Assembly: GCA_963784615.1 (NCBI GenBank)
Contig: CAWASG010000001.1
Span: 1,674,001-1,738,000, forward strand
Reading direction: 5' to 3'
DNA length: 64,000 nucleotides
DNA from: UBA11403 sp963784615
Lineage (GTDB): Bacteria; Pseudomonadota; Gammaproteobacteria; Legionellales; Legionellaceae
Positions 34,685 to 44,010 of the stretch are shown one piece after another. Both the position numbers and the translations under genes were made by a program. How positions within the stretch are numbered: the stretch's first letter is position 1; every line of letters starts with the position of its first letter. The notes beneath the pieces were generated by a model. The model worked only from the letters and a program-made list of their open reading frames with translations, made no database searches and was not told the DNA's origin.

Positions 34685-36388
34685 ATGATGACGGACCAAG
34701 TCTTTGCCTACAAAGCAAAATTCATCCATGACCTGTGCCAATTTCAACTCATGGTTCAGGATGCTCATCAAAACACTCCGCCGAATGAGCGCCGCATCAT
34801 TCAATTCAATCAATGCGTCTTCTATTTTGGCAACTTCAATACGATGGATTTAAGCCATATTCAATTTAATGGTTGTCTATTCATGGAGATAACGTCATTT
34901 GGTGCCGTGGATTTACGTACAACACGATTCACCAATTCGGAGTTCCAATACCCCCTCATGATTGACCAACATTTTCAATACCATCCTGACAGCGCGTTAT
35001 TTCAAGCAGATTTTTCCTGTCCTGTGTTTATCTGCTCCATAGGTGATTTGAAGATTCCACTGAATGCAACGGTGAGCGCCGAAAAAATCGCCGACGGCTA
35101 TAATAAAAACTGTCCCGATCCTGCCAACTTCTGCGCACGCATAGCGCAGAACGATGAAAAGCAACTTACCTATGCTGCATTAAAAATACTAGCTGACGCA
35201 ATCGCTAATACCGACCAAGCCGCTGTCAAAGCACTAAAGTATGCCTTTTATAGCGCCTATTTTGACAGGCCAGTATCGATTAAAATCAGTTTAATCAAAG
35301 AATGCGTTTCTATTGGCCTACGCCAGTTTCATAATGCAACCATTTACCCGTCAGATGGCTCCAGTCTGATTGATTTGTCATCACTAGATCTTGGGCGATT
35401 GGATTTTGTTAACGTACGCTTCATGCAACCCGTCGATTTAACCTCATCAAATCTAGTGGATGCTAATTTTAACAACGCTGTATTTGTAGCTGGTCTCATT
35501 TTGGATAAAAACCAATGGACCGGGATGGTAAATACCCGGTTCAAAGGCGCAATCTGCTCTTGTCTCTATCTCGCGGCTCCCGAGCTAAAATCGGTTTCCA
35601 TGCTCCCCATCGCGCCCTACGTATTCTATGACTACTTTCGTGAACACTATCTTTCCCTCATTGGTCGATCTTGTAAACCGATCAACTTGCTAGAGAATGA
35701 AAAACCCCATTTAATCAGTGACTCGGGAAAAGCAAAGCGGTCAGTGCTCGAATTTCTAACACTTCCTGACATATGGTCACACGAAACTGGACAAGCGGTC
35801 AGTCAACATGTTGTGAACCAACTGCTCAGTTATCATGATATGTTGTTTTCAAGCGCGCTACCCAATGTACCTTCCTTCACAAATGAAGGTGCACTTGCCA
35901 TGCGTCAGTTAGCACTATTACACACCCATCTTTTCAACCTATCAAACGTACACCAACACCTTTCTCATGCAATTGAACAACAACAATATCAGTTGGTCGA
36001 AGCCATTAGCGACTCTAAGCCAATATCATCCAGCTCACGTCTTCTGTCATCAAAATTGAAAAGCCTTCAATCGGCCATATCAACGTCACGTCATGAGCAA
36101 AACATGCAGATGATGCTTAAAATCGCGTTGTACTACGTCAAATTCTTCAACCCTTCGGCGATGATTTTTTCTCAATTTTATTCACAAATGACATTTTCAG
36201 AATCTTTTTTGCGAACACTCTATGAAAATGCACTTGCATTCGAGCGTTCTGAAATCAGTCGCTTATTACCGTCACAGAGTCGAAAACGCCCGTTTTTCTC
36301 AAATTCAGACGATAGTTTAGACGACGAAAGTGATAACGACACAAGCACACAACCGCCAAGTCCGAAGTCTTATCAACTCGGAATGTAG
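34685..36388 (+). CDS. Large protein with pentapeptide-repeat-like segments; candidate effector
   Basis: The gene encodes 567 aa from ATG 34685 (CGGAGAAAA upstream); a TTG at 34601 would add 28 residues. Two stretches have the A(D/N)LXX-like beta-helix periodicity: FNQCVFYFGNFNTMDLSHIQ... and LSSLDLGRLDFVNVRFMQ...ANFNNAVF. The second half is helical. The C-terminus is basic (RKRP), then acidic (SDDSLDDESDND), then PPSPK. No secretion signal peptide is seen. Legionellales Dot/Icm effectors often look like this, but no motif proves it. It is monocistronic. Confidence 0.55.
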   Translation: MMTDQVFAYKAKFIHDLCQFQLMVQDAHQNTPPNERRIIQFNQCVFYFGNFNTMDLSHIQFNGCLFMEITSFGAVDLRTTRFTNSEFQYPLMIDQHFQYHPDSALFQADFSCPVFICSIGDLKIPLNATVSAEKIADGYNKNCPDPANFCARIAQNDEKQLTYAALKILADAIANTDQAAVKALKYAFYSAYFDRPVSIKISLIKECVSIGLRQFHNATIYPSDGSSLIDLSSLDLGRLDFVNVRFMQPVDLTSSNLVDANFNNAVFVAGLILDKNQWTGMVNTRFKGAICSCLYLAAPELKSVSMLPIAPYVFYDYFREHYLSLIGRSCKPINLLENEKPHLISDSGKAKRSVLEFLTLPDIWSHETGQAVSQHVVNQLLSYHDMLFSSALPNVPSFTNEGALAMRQLALLHTHLFNLSNVHQHLSHAIEQQQYQLVEAISDSKPISSSSRLLSSKLKSLQSAISTSRHEQNMQMMLKIALYYVKFFNPSAMIFSQFYSQMTFSESFLRTLYENALAFERSEISRLLPSQSRKRPFFSNSDDSLDDESDNDTSTQPPSPKSYQLGM

Positions 36389-36487
36389 TCGATTGACAGC
36401 AAAAGTTCATCCCACGATGTTTATCTTCATAATGGATCTGGCTGTTCTCAATGATCTTCACAGTTTGTATAAAATATATCGGTTTGC

Positions 36488-36561
36488 GTCGTTGCGAGGC
36501 ACGAAGCAATCCAGAGTACCGTGCCCTGAACTCTGGATTGCCGCGCTTCGCTCGCAACGAC
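36488..36561. repeat. Dispersed hairpin repeat, GTCGTTGCGAG family (copy 1)
   Basis: The sequence opens GTCGTTGCGAGGCACGAAGC and closes CTCGCAACGAC, forming an imperfect stem-loop. A second copy is at 46470-46541. It lies between convergent genes and could act as a terminator. Confidence 0.8.
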
Positions 36562-36621
36562 TTTGTTCAGCATATGATTAATCTGCTGATATCAACAGGC
36601 CAAAGTTAGGCTGCCCATGTA

Positions 36622-37254
36622 CTACATAGAAGATGTTGCATTGGGTATAGAAACAACCGTATGAGCGCGTGATGAAACCTGTTCCGGTTCATCATCGTCA
36701 GCCTGAGTTGGACTTAAATTCCTGTCCTGGTGAATACTCGGGAGCTGATTTCTTTGCGCAAATGCAAGATCCCGGCCAATGAGGAGAGAGTTAGTGCGAG
36801 CTGCTGTTGGTGGATGAGGAATATGCACAATGCTATGCACAGATCCGTCCCCTAGCGTTCCACCACCACTTCCGGCTATTTCACAGCATGGCGGCTGTCG
36901 CAACATCTCACTCAGGCCCCATCCAGTCAATAATGTGCCATGGTATACCAGCATTAAATAAAATGAAGCAACGCACATCGACTCAGTACTCTTCGAATCA
37001 CACGTTGTATGGTCAAAGAACAAGATGGAAGCAAGTACAAGCTGGGTAGAAGCGAGCACGCCCTGAAATAAAAGTAACCCTCGATCTCTTAGGGAGCCCT
37101 CAGATTCGTGAAAAAGCATGCCAAATGCACCGAGCGCCTGTGTGAATTTAATAGGAATGGCCGATGCTGGAAAAAAGGTACCTACTGAAGTGCCAGCAAT
37201 TTCACTACCTGCTGTTGCCCTTAATGTATTTCGAGTTGATCTGGATGAGCCCAT
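36622..37254 (-). CDS. Hypothetical membrane protein
   Basis: The gene encodes 210 aa from ATG 37254 (AAAGGA upstream); a longer start at 37302 is less likely. Two hydrophobic segments (GLLLFQGVLASTQLVLASIL and VASFYLMLVYHGTLLTGWGL) suggest two membrane helices with a small loop. The C-terminal ~90 residues are polar and low-complexity. It has no known family. Divergent from the mla operon; the 84-bp gap probably holds both promoters. Confidence 0.5.
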   Translation of the reverse strand: MGSSRSTRNTLRATAGSEIAGTSVGTFFPASAIPIKFTQALGAFGMLFHESEGSLRDRGLLLFQGVLASTQLVLASILFFDHTTCDSKSTESMCVASFYLMLVYHGTLLTGWGLSEMLRQPPCCEIAGSGGGTLGDGSVHSIVHIPHPPTAARTNSLLIGRDLAFAQRNQLPSIHQDRNLSPTQADDDEPEQVSSRAHTVVSIPNATSSM

Positions 37255-37338
37255 GGTGATATCCTTTGTTTTTATTTGGTGACCGTGAATACGCCTTGTC
37301 ATCTAAAGCCTAGACCATGATTTGCAACCTTGCCACCT

Positions 37339-38469
37339 ATGAACCCACACAAAACTGAAGCAACATTTTTTTTGAATAACGAAACCGGGCAATATGATTG
37401 CAAGGGCTCCTGGTCTATTCTTTTATTAAATAGTGCATTAAACACCCTCAATCAACTCCCCTTACCCTCCAACAAAACGGTGACTATTAATGGAGGAGAA
37501 ATTGCCCAATTTGACAGCGCCGGGGCATTAGCTCTCATCCAATATAAAAACAAATTAAAAAGCCAACAAAACAATGTCGAATTCATCCATTTTGTCGACA
37601 AACAACTTGAGTTAATTAACCTCATCGAGAGCAAACAAAGCAGTATCGACTATACGCCAGCGCCCCCAACTCCAGAGAGCCCTGTTTATCTTTTAGGCAA
37701 GGAAACCGTTAAAAAATTAGATCAAGTCGATGGGCTGCTTATTCTAGTCGGTAATCTGAGTGAAACCATTTTTTCCGCTGCGGGTAACTTGAAACGCTTT
37801 CAAATTCCAAGCCTCGTATCCAATATCTACACGACAGGCATTCAAGCCCTCCCGATTATTGCTTTACTCTCGTTTCTAATCGGTGTCGTTTTGGCCTATC
37901 AAATGGGATTACAACTCGAAACCTATGGCGCAAATAGTTTTATCGCTTTTTTATCTGGCATGGCCTGTTTTCGAGAATTTGCACCCCTCATCACTGCCAT
38001 TATCGTTGCCGGTAGGACGAGCTCCTCCTTCACCGCGCAGCTAGGTAGCATGAAAATCAATGAAGAAATTGATGCCATTTCAACCATGGGGTTATCTCCT
38101 GTTGAGCTCCTTGTTTTACCCAAATTACTAGGCTTATTGATTGTTTTCCCTTTATTAATTTTTTGGTCCGATATCTTTAGTATTTTGGGTGCCATGTTAA
38201 TGTCAAAACTTAGACTTGGCATAGGATATATTGATTTTTTAACCCGCCTTCAAGATAGTGTTGGCGCTAAACAAATGTTATTGGGCTTGTATAAAGCACC
38301 TGCTTTTGCCATCCTGATTGCTTTAGTCGGTTGTTTTCAAGGCTTCAACGTTGCTGCAAATGCCTCTAGTATTGGTAGCCAAACGACTAAAAGCGTGGTT
38401 CAAGCCCTGTTTTTAATCATTATTGCCGATGCCGCTTATTCGATTGTCTACAGTTGGTTGCATTTATAA
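37339..38469 (+). CDS. mlaE: MlaE-type lipid ABC transporter permease with N-terminal STAS domain
   Basis: The gene encodes 376 aa from ATG 37339 (an upstream TTG adds three). Residues 1-110 look like an STAS domain (TVTINGGEIAQFDSAGALAL), the fold of MlaB in E. coli. The rest is the MlaE permease (IYTTGIQALPIIALLSFLIG, GRTSSSFTAQLGSMKINEEI). In E. coli MlaB is separate, so this is an MlaB-MlaE fusion. MlaEFD moves phospholipids between inner and outer membranes. The stop directly abuts the mlaF start (TAAATG). Confidence 0.9.
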   Translation: MNPHKTEATFFLNNETGQYDCKGSWSILLLNSALNTLNQLPLPSNKTVTINGGEIAQFDSAGALALIQYKNKLKSQQNNVEFIHFVDKQLELINLIESKQSSIDYTPAPPTPESPVYLLGKETVKKLDQVDGLLILVGNLSETIFSAAGNLKRFQIPSLVSNIYTTGIQALPIIALLSFLIGVVLAYQMGLQLETYGANSFIAFLSGMACFREFAPLITAIIVAGRTSSSFTAQLGSMKINEEIDAISTMGLSPVELLVLPKLLGLLIVFPLLIFWSDIFSILGAMLMSKLRLGIGYIDFLTRLQDSVGAKQMLLGLYKAPAFAILIALVGCFQGFNVAANASSIGSQTTKSVVQALFLIIIADAAYSIVYSWLHL

Positions 38470-39222
38470 ATGAATACGAATCTCATTGAAATTGAAGGCT
38501 TAAAAAATTACATTGGTGGACAGTGGGTACACAATGACCTTAATCTGAATATTAGAAAAGGTGAAGTGTTAGCGATTATTGGCGGGAGTGGCAGTGGTAA
38601 AACAACGTTACTGCGTTGTATTTTAATGCTATTAAAACCGACTGCTGGCACTATTCGCGTATTTAATGAAGACATCAGTCAGATCAATGAGCAAGAAGCA
38701 CTGGCAATAAGACGCCGCTGGGGCATGCTTTTTCAACACAGCGCGTTGTTTTCATCGATGTCGGTATTAGAAAACATCATGTTTCCGATGCAAGAATTTA
38801 CCACACTCGATCAAACGTTCATGAAAAATTTGGCCATGGTAAAGTTAGCTTTAACGGGGCTTCCTGATGAAGCAGCGAGCAAATACCCGTCTGAGCTAAG
38901 CGGCGGCATGCAACGACGAGCAGCAACTGCCCGCGCTATTGCCATGGATCCAGAGTTATTGTTTCTGGATGAACCCACTACGGGCCTTGATCCTGTTGGA
39001 GCAAGACAATTTGATGATTTAATTGTTTTTTTAAGAGATGCGCTTCACCTGACCATTGTCATGGTGAGTCATGATGTTGAATCATTGCGACGATGTACCG
39101 ATCGAGTTGCCTTCATTGGGGAAGGGAAAATACTAAGTGTTGAGCCATTTGATACATTAAGAAAAAATAAACACCCCATGATTGCCGATTATTTTAGTCA
39201 CTACCAAGTTAACGTATATTAA
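38470..39222 (+). CDS. mlaF: MlaF-type ABC transporter ATPase
   Basis: The gene encodes 250 aa with Walker A GGSGSGKTT, ABC signature LSGGMQRR, Walker B LLFLDEPTTGLD and the H-loop VSHD. It powers the MlaE permease. It is the second gene of the operon with no gap to mlaE and 17 bp to mlaD. Confidence 0.93.
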   Translation: MNTNLIEIEGLKNYIGGQWVHNDLNLNIRKGEVLAIIGGSGSGKTTLLRCILMLLKPTAGTIRVFNEDISQINEQEALAIRRRWGMLFQHSALFSSMSVLENIMFPMQEFTTLDQTFMKNLAMVKLALTGLPDEAASKYPSELSGGMQRRAATARAIAMDPELLFLDEPTTGLDPVGARQFDDLIVFLRDALHLTIVMVSHDVESLRRCTDRVAFIGEGKILSVEPFDTLRKNKHPMIADYFSHYQVNVY

Positions 39223-39239
39223 ATTAGAGGATACATTCT

Positions 39240-40100
39240 TTGGAATCCAAGACAAACTACACCATAGTCGGCATTATCGTCCTATTTCTTACCGCAACCC
39301 TTCTGTCCACATTGCTTTGGCTATCGGTCGGTTTTGATAGAAAACAATATAAAGACTACATTGTTTATATCAATGAATCCGTCCATGGGCTTGCTGAGGA
39401 TTCACCTGTCAAATTCAATGGCGTCAAAGTTGGCATGGTCAGTAAAATCCAGCTGGATGCGACTAATCCACAAAAAATAAAATTATTATTAAAAGTGGAA
39501 GATGGGATCCCCATCACTGTCAGTACACGTGCAACACTCATCACCCAAGGCATCACCGGCAACACGTTCCTCGGATTAAGAGCGACCTCATCCACACTTG
39601 AGCCATTAATAAAAACCGCTAACGAACCCTATCCGGTCATCCCTTATACGGTTTCTTTTTTTGGTCAAATAGAAGATAACGTAGCGTCGATCAGCGATGC
39701 CCTCAAGCAAATTATCGATCCTGAAAATGCGCGATTACTGAAGAAATCTCTCGTGAATTTACAACAAATTTTAAGCCCCATTGCGAAAAACAGTAAAAAT
39801 ATAAATGAGGCACTGCAGAATTTACCTAAAGCCATTATCGACCTGCGGAAAAGCGCAGACGAGTTTAGAGTTATGACGCAACATATTACTTCCGCCAGCG
39901 GAGATTTCTCCCAGGCCATGAAAGCTGGAAAAGCAGGCATGGATCAAATCAACGAGCAGACATTGCCCACCACGACGGCTTTCTTACGACGGTTAGATAT
40001 CATTGCTGCCAATTTGGAGGAAGTCAGCGCCCTCATGAGACAAAATCCGGCCGTTATTTTCCGCGGCAGCGCCCCACAACCCACCGGACCGGGAGAATAA
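39240..40100 (+). CDS. mlaD: MlaD-type MCE-domain protein
   Basis: The gene encodes 286 aa, from a TTG start (39240) in the reported frame. One N-terminal membrane helix (TIVGIIVLFLTATLLSTLLW) anchors an MCE domain (VHGLAEDSPVKFNGVKVGMV ... GITGNTFLGL). A long helical tail follows (QQILSPIAKNSKNINEALQN). MCE proteins form rings that shuttle lipid across the periplasm. It is longer than E. coli MlaD (about 183 aa), closer to Legionella/PqiB-like forms. GAGGATACATTC precedes the start. Confidence 0.88.
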   Translation: MESKTNYTIVGIIVLFLTATLLSTLLWLSVGFDRKQYKDYIVYINESVHGLAEDSPVKFNGVKVGMVSKIQLDATNPQKIKLLLKVEDGIPITVSTRATLITQGITGNTFLGLRATSSTLEPLIKTANEPYPVIPYTVSFFGQIEDNVASISDALKQIIDPENARLLKKSLVNLQQILSPIAKNSKNINEALQNLPKAIIDLRKSADEFRVMTQHITSASGDFSQAMKAGKAGMDQINEQTLPTTTAFLRRLDIIAANLEEVSALMRQNPAVIFRGSAPQPTGPGE

Positions 40101-40102
40101 CC

Positions 40103-40702
40103 ATGAGATACAATAAACGACTACTGCTTCTAGCCGCATCATTCTCCTTACTATCCGCATGCAGCGCGATTAAATCACCTGTTGCACACCAGTACCAACT
40201 CACTGCTTTCAACGTCGAAAAAATCCATCATGCGCCGTCACAATCAACACTACTCATCACGCCAACCGAAGCGGTGAATGGTTACCAAACCGAGCAAATG
40301 CATTATTCGACACAAACCTATGCGCTCAACAATTTCACTAAAAATGCATGGTTCAGCCCACCCGCCACCATGATTTATTCCCTTATGATTCAAAGCATAC
40401 AGCAGAGTGGATATTTTTCTGCAGTCAGCTCTGGCGCATATATCAGTAAGACAGAATATCGACTGGATACCCAACTCCTCAAACTGCAACAAAATTTCAT
40501 CAAGAAACCAAGCGTATTAGAATTAAATGTGAAAGCGGTCCTTACACGTGTTGCAGATAATCAGATCCTCGTCTCACGAACATTTAAACAACACATACCC
40601 TGCCCCTATGACTCCCCCTATGGCGGCGTTATCGCGGCGAATCAAGCAACTGAACGGCTTACAAAGAACATCTCTCGATTTGTCATCCGCCATGTTAATT
40701 AG
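40103..40702 (+). CDS. ABC-type transport auxiliary lipoprotein (PqiC/LptE-like)
   Basis: The gene encodes 199 aa with a lipoprotein signal (LLLAASFSLLSACS; lipobox Cys at residue 20). The rest matches the ABC-type transport auxiliary lipoprotein family found after mlaEFD in many proteobacteria, which is believed to link the MCE protein to the outer membrane. It starts two bases after mlaD. No MlaC or MlaA gene is nearby, so this lipoprotein may replace their role here. Confidence 0.75.
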   Translation: MRYNKRLLLLAASFSLLSACSAIKSPVAHQYQLTAFNVEKIHHAPSQSTLLITPTEAVNGYQTEQMHYSTQTYALNNFTKNAWFSPPATMIYSLMIQSIQQSGYFSAVSSGAYISKTEYRLDTQLLKLQQNFIKKPSVLELNVKAVLTRVADNQILVSRTFKQHIPCPYDSPYGGVIAANQATERLTKNISRFVIRHVN

Positions 40703-40723
40703 ACGTAGGGTGGTGTGTAGCCT

Positions 40724-40815
40724 GGTGCGTAGGTTGGGTTGAGCGAGAGCGAAGCCCAACAATAACACTATCATGCATGTTGGGCTTCGCTCTCGCTCAA
40801 CCCAACCTACGCACC
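40724..40815. repeat. Dispersed hairpin repeat, GTAGGTTGGGTTGAG family (copy 1)
   Basis: Long arms (GGTGCGTAGGTTGGGTTGAG... and its complement ending at 40815) flank a ~20-bp loop. Other copies are at 47201-47275 and 55091-55177. It sits after the mla operon and probably serves as a terminator. Confidence 0.85.
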
Positions 40816-40955
40816 AACCTACGTCCGATTAACATGCCAGGCTCAAAAAATTAAGGACAATAGGAATTTCTAAAAAACGCTGTATAATGATTCGCTTGAT
40901 AGAAGAAGTTATTAAACCCCCAACGACCCAAATAGATACTTAAAGGAGATTGACC

Positions 40956-41483
40956 ATGAATGCACGTTCATTTTTAAAAAAAGGAATCATTGTAACCAGC
41001 ATGATTTTACTTGTTGCCTGCTCAAAACACAGCCACAATAACGCCATGGGTGCAGGTGGAGATGTTGATATGCAAGCCAATGGCCTCGGTCAATCTGGCG
41101 GCTTTGCGGGTCAGGAAGTTGGAGAATCTTACACAACCCAAGCGCCTCACAACCAAGTTTATCTCTTCTCTTATGACGATAGCCAACTTGCCTCAAAATA
41201 CATTCCTTCTGCGAATGCTCAAGCTGAATACATGAAGTCTCACACCGGCGCACGCATCCTCATCGCAGGTCATACTGATGAGCGAGGTAGCCGTGAATAT
41301 AACGTGGCATTAGGCGAACGCCGTGCTAACACTGTCGCTGAAATCATGCGTATGGCAGGTGTTCCTTCACAACAAATGCGAATTGTAAGCTACGGAAAAG
41401 AGCGTCCTGTATACTTCGGCCATGATGACGCTGCTCACCGTCAAAACCGTCGCGTTGAGCTGACTTATGAGGCCACTCGATGA
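40956..41483 (+). CDS. pal: Peptidoglycan-associated lipoprotein Pal
   Basis: The gene encodes 175 aa from ATG 40956 (AAAGGAGA upstream). The lipobox is SMILLVACS. The OmpA-like domain shows ILIAGHTDERGSREYNVALG and RRVELTY, the residues that bind meso-diaminopimelate. Pal holds the outer membrane to peptidoglycan with the Tol complex. Here it starts a pal-cpoB-queE operon; tolB is not in the window upstream. Confidence 0.93.
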   Translation: MNARSFLKKGIIVTSMILLVACSKHSHNNAMGAGGDVDMQANGLGQSGGFAGQEVGESYTTQAPHNQVYLFSYDDSQLASKYIPSANAQAEYMKSHTGARILIAGHTDERGSREYNVALGERRANTVAEIMRMAGVPSQQMRIVSYGKERPVYFGHDDAAHRQNRRVELTYEATR

Positions 41484-42382
41484 TAAAAAACCGTCGTCAG
41501 ATACTCGCTGCCTGTTTTGCTTGTCTATTACCTTGGGCTGTTTATGCTGAAGCCCCGGTTGTTGACGACAGCGATAATTTTGCGACTTTTGATCAAAACC
41601 AAGCGGCTGATGACCAGCCGCTTGCTCATGATCGAGGGCGAGCGGATCGTAATGACCGAGATATATCCGACAACGACTTTGCCGACGACGAACCACTGGC
41701 TCGTGAGTCAAAGCAAGCTTCGTCGGGCAATAACTCATCTCTTTTAGGCCAAGTTCAAAGCATGCAAAAAGAGATACAAGAGCTTCGTGGGCAACTGGAA
41801 GTACAAAGCCACGAACTCAAAGTCTTAAAAGAGCAACAACTTAGCTTTTACAAAGATATAGATGCACGCCTGCACAAAGCACCGGCGGCACCTGTTCCGG
41901 TCCAAGCAACCGTACTGCCCAGTAACACAAAACCCGCGCCCGCAGCGTCTACGGCCGAAAAAGTTATTCCAGTTGCCAGCAGCCCCGCTCGATCCAACAA
42001 TCCAGCAGAGGAACAAATTCACTATCTGGCCGCTTATGATTTGATTAAAAACAAGCGATTTAACGACGCAATCATCGCTATGCAATCATTTGTGACACAA
42101 TATCCCAACGGCGGATATACCGCGAATGCGCACTATTGGCTGGGTGAGCTTTATATGACGCAAAAAGATTACCCTAAAGCGAACACTCAATTTGATATCG
42201 TGTTAACCCAATTTCCTTCCTCAAGCAAAGCAGCGCCTAGCCTGTTAAAATCAGCCTATGCCTTAGCTTCATCCGGAAAAAAACAGGAAGCAATCGCACG
42301 CTTAAAACAAGTTATCAAACATTATCCAGATACCCATACGGCCAAAATGGCTGAAGAAAAATTAAAATCGCTCAACCGATAG
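41480..42382 (+). CDS. cpoB: Cell division coordinator CpoB (YbgF)
   Basis: The gene encodes 300 aa. A signal peptide (ILAACFACLLPWAVYA) is followed by an acidic stretch, a coiled coil (MQKEIQELRGQLEVQ, about residues 93-125) and C-terminal TPR repeats (AAYDLIKNKRFNDAI, AHYWLGELYMTQKDY). CpoB couples peptidoglycan synthesis to Tol-Pal constriction. It overlaps the pal stop by four bases (ATGA). Confidence 0.9.
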   Translation: MIKNRRQILAACFACLLPWAVYAEAPVVDDSDNFATFDQNQAADDQPLAHDRGRADRNDRDISDNDFADDEPLARESKQASSGNNSSLLGQVQSMQKEIQELRGQLEVQSHELKVLKEQQLSFYKDIDARLHKAPAAPVPVQATVLPSNTKPAPAASTAEKVIPVASSPARSNNPAEEQIHYLAAYDLIKNKRFNDAIIAMQSFVTQYPNGGYTANAHYWLGELYMTQKDYPKANTQFDIVLTQFPSSSKAAPSLLKSAYALASSGKKQEAIARLKQVIKHYPDTHTAKMAEEKLKSLNR

Positions 42383-42390
42383 AAGCGCTC

Positions 42391-43044
42391 ATGACAAAAC
42401 CATCAAACTTATTGCGCATCACCGAGATTTTTTACTCATTGCAAGGTGAATCAACCACTGTAGGCTTGCCTACCGTTTTTGTTCGCCTAACAGGATGCCC
42501 GTTACGCTGCAATTATTGTGATACGGCTTATGCATTCCATGGGGGTAAACGGGTTGAGCTTGACCTGATTGTTGAAGAGATAGTGGCGTACAACTGCAAA
42601 CACATTTGCGTAACGGGTGGTGAACCTTTAGCCCAACCCGGTTGCATCGACCTGCTCAAGCGCCTTTGTGACAAAGGATTATCCGTTTCCCTGGAAACCA
42701 GTGGTGCACGCTCACTCGAAAACGTTGATCCACGAGTCATGATTGTCATGGATCTCAAAACGCCAGATTCCGGTGAGTGTGATAAAAATTTGTTTTCAAA
42801 TATTCCCTTTTTAAAACCTGAGGATCAAATTAAATTTGTCCTTTGCAGTCACGAAGATTATCAATGGGCACGTGGTATCATTGCCGAGCATCACCTCACC
42901 GAACATGCACAGATTCTGTTTTCTCCCAGCTGGGGGCAACTGAGTCCAACAGTACTTGCAGACTGGATTGTTCAAGATCGCCTGCCAGTACGCTTTCAGC
43001 TGCAATTACATAAACTATTATGGAACGATGCCCCAGGGCATTAA
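42391..43044 (+). CDS. queE: 7-carboxy-7-deazaguanine synthase QueE (radical SAM)
   Basis: The gene encodes 217 aa. The radical SAM cluster motif is CPLRCNYC (CxxxCxxC) after the YSLQGESTTVGLPTVFVR substrate motif, and CVTGGEPL follows. QueE makes the deazaguanine ring for queuosine in tRNA. It lies 8 bp after cpoB, as in the pal-ybgF-queE arrangement of several gammaproteobacteria. Confidence 0.92.
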   Translation: MTKPSNLLRITEIFYSLQGESTTVGLPTVFVRLTGCPLRCNYCDTAYAFHGGKRVELDLIVEEIVAYNCKHICVTGGEPLAQPGCIDLLKRLCDKGLSVSLETSGARSLENVDPRVMIVMDLKTPDSGECDKNLFSNIPFLKPEDQIKFVLCSHEDYQWARGIIAEHHLTEHAQILFSPSWGQLSPTVLADWIVQDRLPVRFQLQLHKLLWNDAPGH

Positions 43045-43062
43045 TAACCTCAGGAGCCAATA

Positions 43063-44010
43063 ATGCAATGGTTTGCCCAAGCACCCTCAAATATTGCTTT
43101 GATTAAATACATGGGGAAAAAAGATGTGGGCACCAATCTGCCCCTGAATCCTTCATTGTCTTATACGCTTAATGAATTACTCAGCAGTGTCACGCTTGAA
43201 TCACATTCTGGCGCTCATGATATTTGGGAGCCACTGGATCTCCCTGGTTATAAGCCCTTTTCATTATCCAGCAAGGCACAAGCAAGATATTTGCAGCATT
43301 TAGCTGTGCTCAAGGCACATTTCAATTACACAGGTAAATTTATTGTGCGCTCGTGCAACAATTTTCCTCAAGCCAGTGGCTTAGCAAGCTCCGCTTCCAG
43401 TTTTGCAGCCTTAACCATATGCGCTTGCCGCGCCTTGTCCGATCTCACCCAGACCCCGCTGCTATCCGTTGTAGAGCAAGCACAATGGAGTCGCAAGGGG
43501 TCTGGATCATCATGCCGTTCATTTTTTTCTCCATGGGCGTTATGGAAGGATGAAGAGGTAGGAGCGATCGATTTACCTTACCCCTCACTGATACATCAGG
43601 CCGTCGTGATCAGCAATGACGAAAAAGGAGTCTCTTCGAGTGAGGCGCATCGAATGATAGAGACCAGCCCCTTCTATGGAAGCCGCCCTCAACAAGCGGC
43701 AGAAAATTTGAAATCGTTGCTCCGCGCGTTTCAAGCTCAAGATTGGGAAAGTGCGTATCAAATCTGTTGGCGTGAATTTCAAAGCATGCATGCCCTGTTT
43801 ACAAGCTGCGCCACCCCGTTTGAATATATTACACCGAGAAGCCAAGAGGTCCTCAAGCTGGTACAAGATTTGTGGGAGCGTGAAAAAGATGGCCCTATCG
43901 TTACGATGGATGCAGGCCCGAATATTCATCTACTCTACAGACCCGATCAACTCAAACTGTCACGTCAATTTACCCAGGATCATTTAGTTGGTAATTATGA
44001 TGTTATCTAA
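43063..44010 (+). CDS. mvaD: Diphosphomevalonate decarboxylase
   Basis: The gene encodes 315 aa. The GHMP-kinase fold is shown by APSNIALIKYMGKKD at the N-terminus and ASGLASSASSFAAL as the phosphate-binding loop; TMDAGPNIHLLY is at the C-terminus. It turns mevalonate diphosphate into isopentenyl diphosphate. The mevalonate route is uncommon in gammaproteobacteria but known in Legionella and Coxiella. Its end overlaps the next gene, another mevalonate enzyme, by 23 bp. Confidence 0.92.
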   Translation: MQWFAQAPSNIALIKYMGKKDVGTNLPLNPSLSYTLNELLSSVTLESHSGAHDIWEPLDLPGYKPFSLSSKAQARYLQHLAVLKAHFNYTGKFIVRSCNNFPQASGLASSASSFAALTICACRALSDLTQTPLLSVVEQAQWSRKGSGSSCRSFFSPWALWKDEEVGAIDLPYPSLIHQAVVISNDEKGVSSSEAHRMIETSPFYGSRPQQAAENLKSLLRAFQAQDWESAYQICWREFQSMHALFTSCATPFEYITPRSQEVLKLVQDLWEREKDGPIVTMDAGPNIHLLYRPDQLKLSRQFTQDHLVGNYDVI

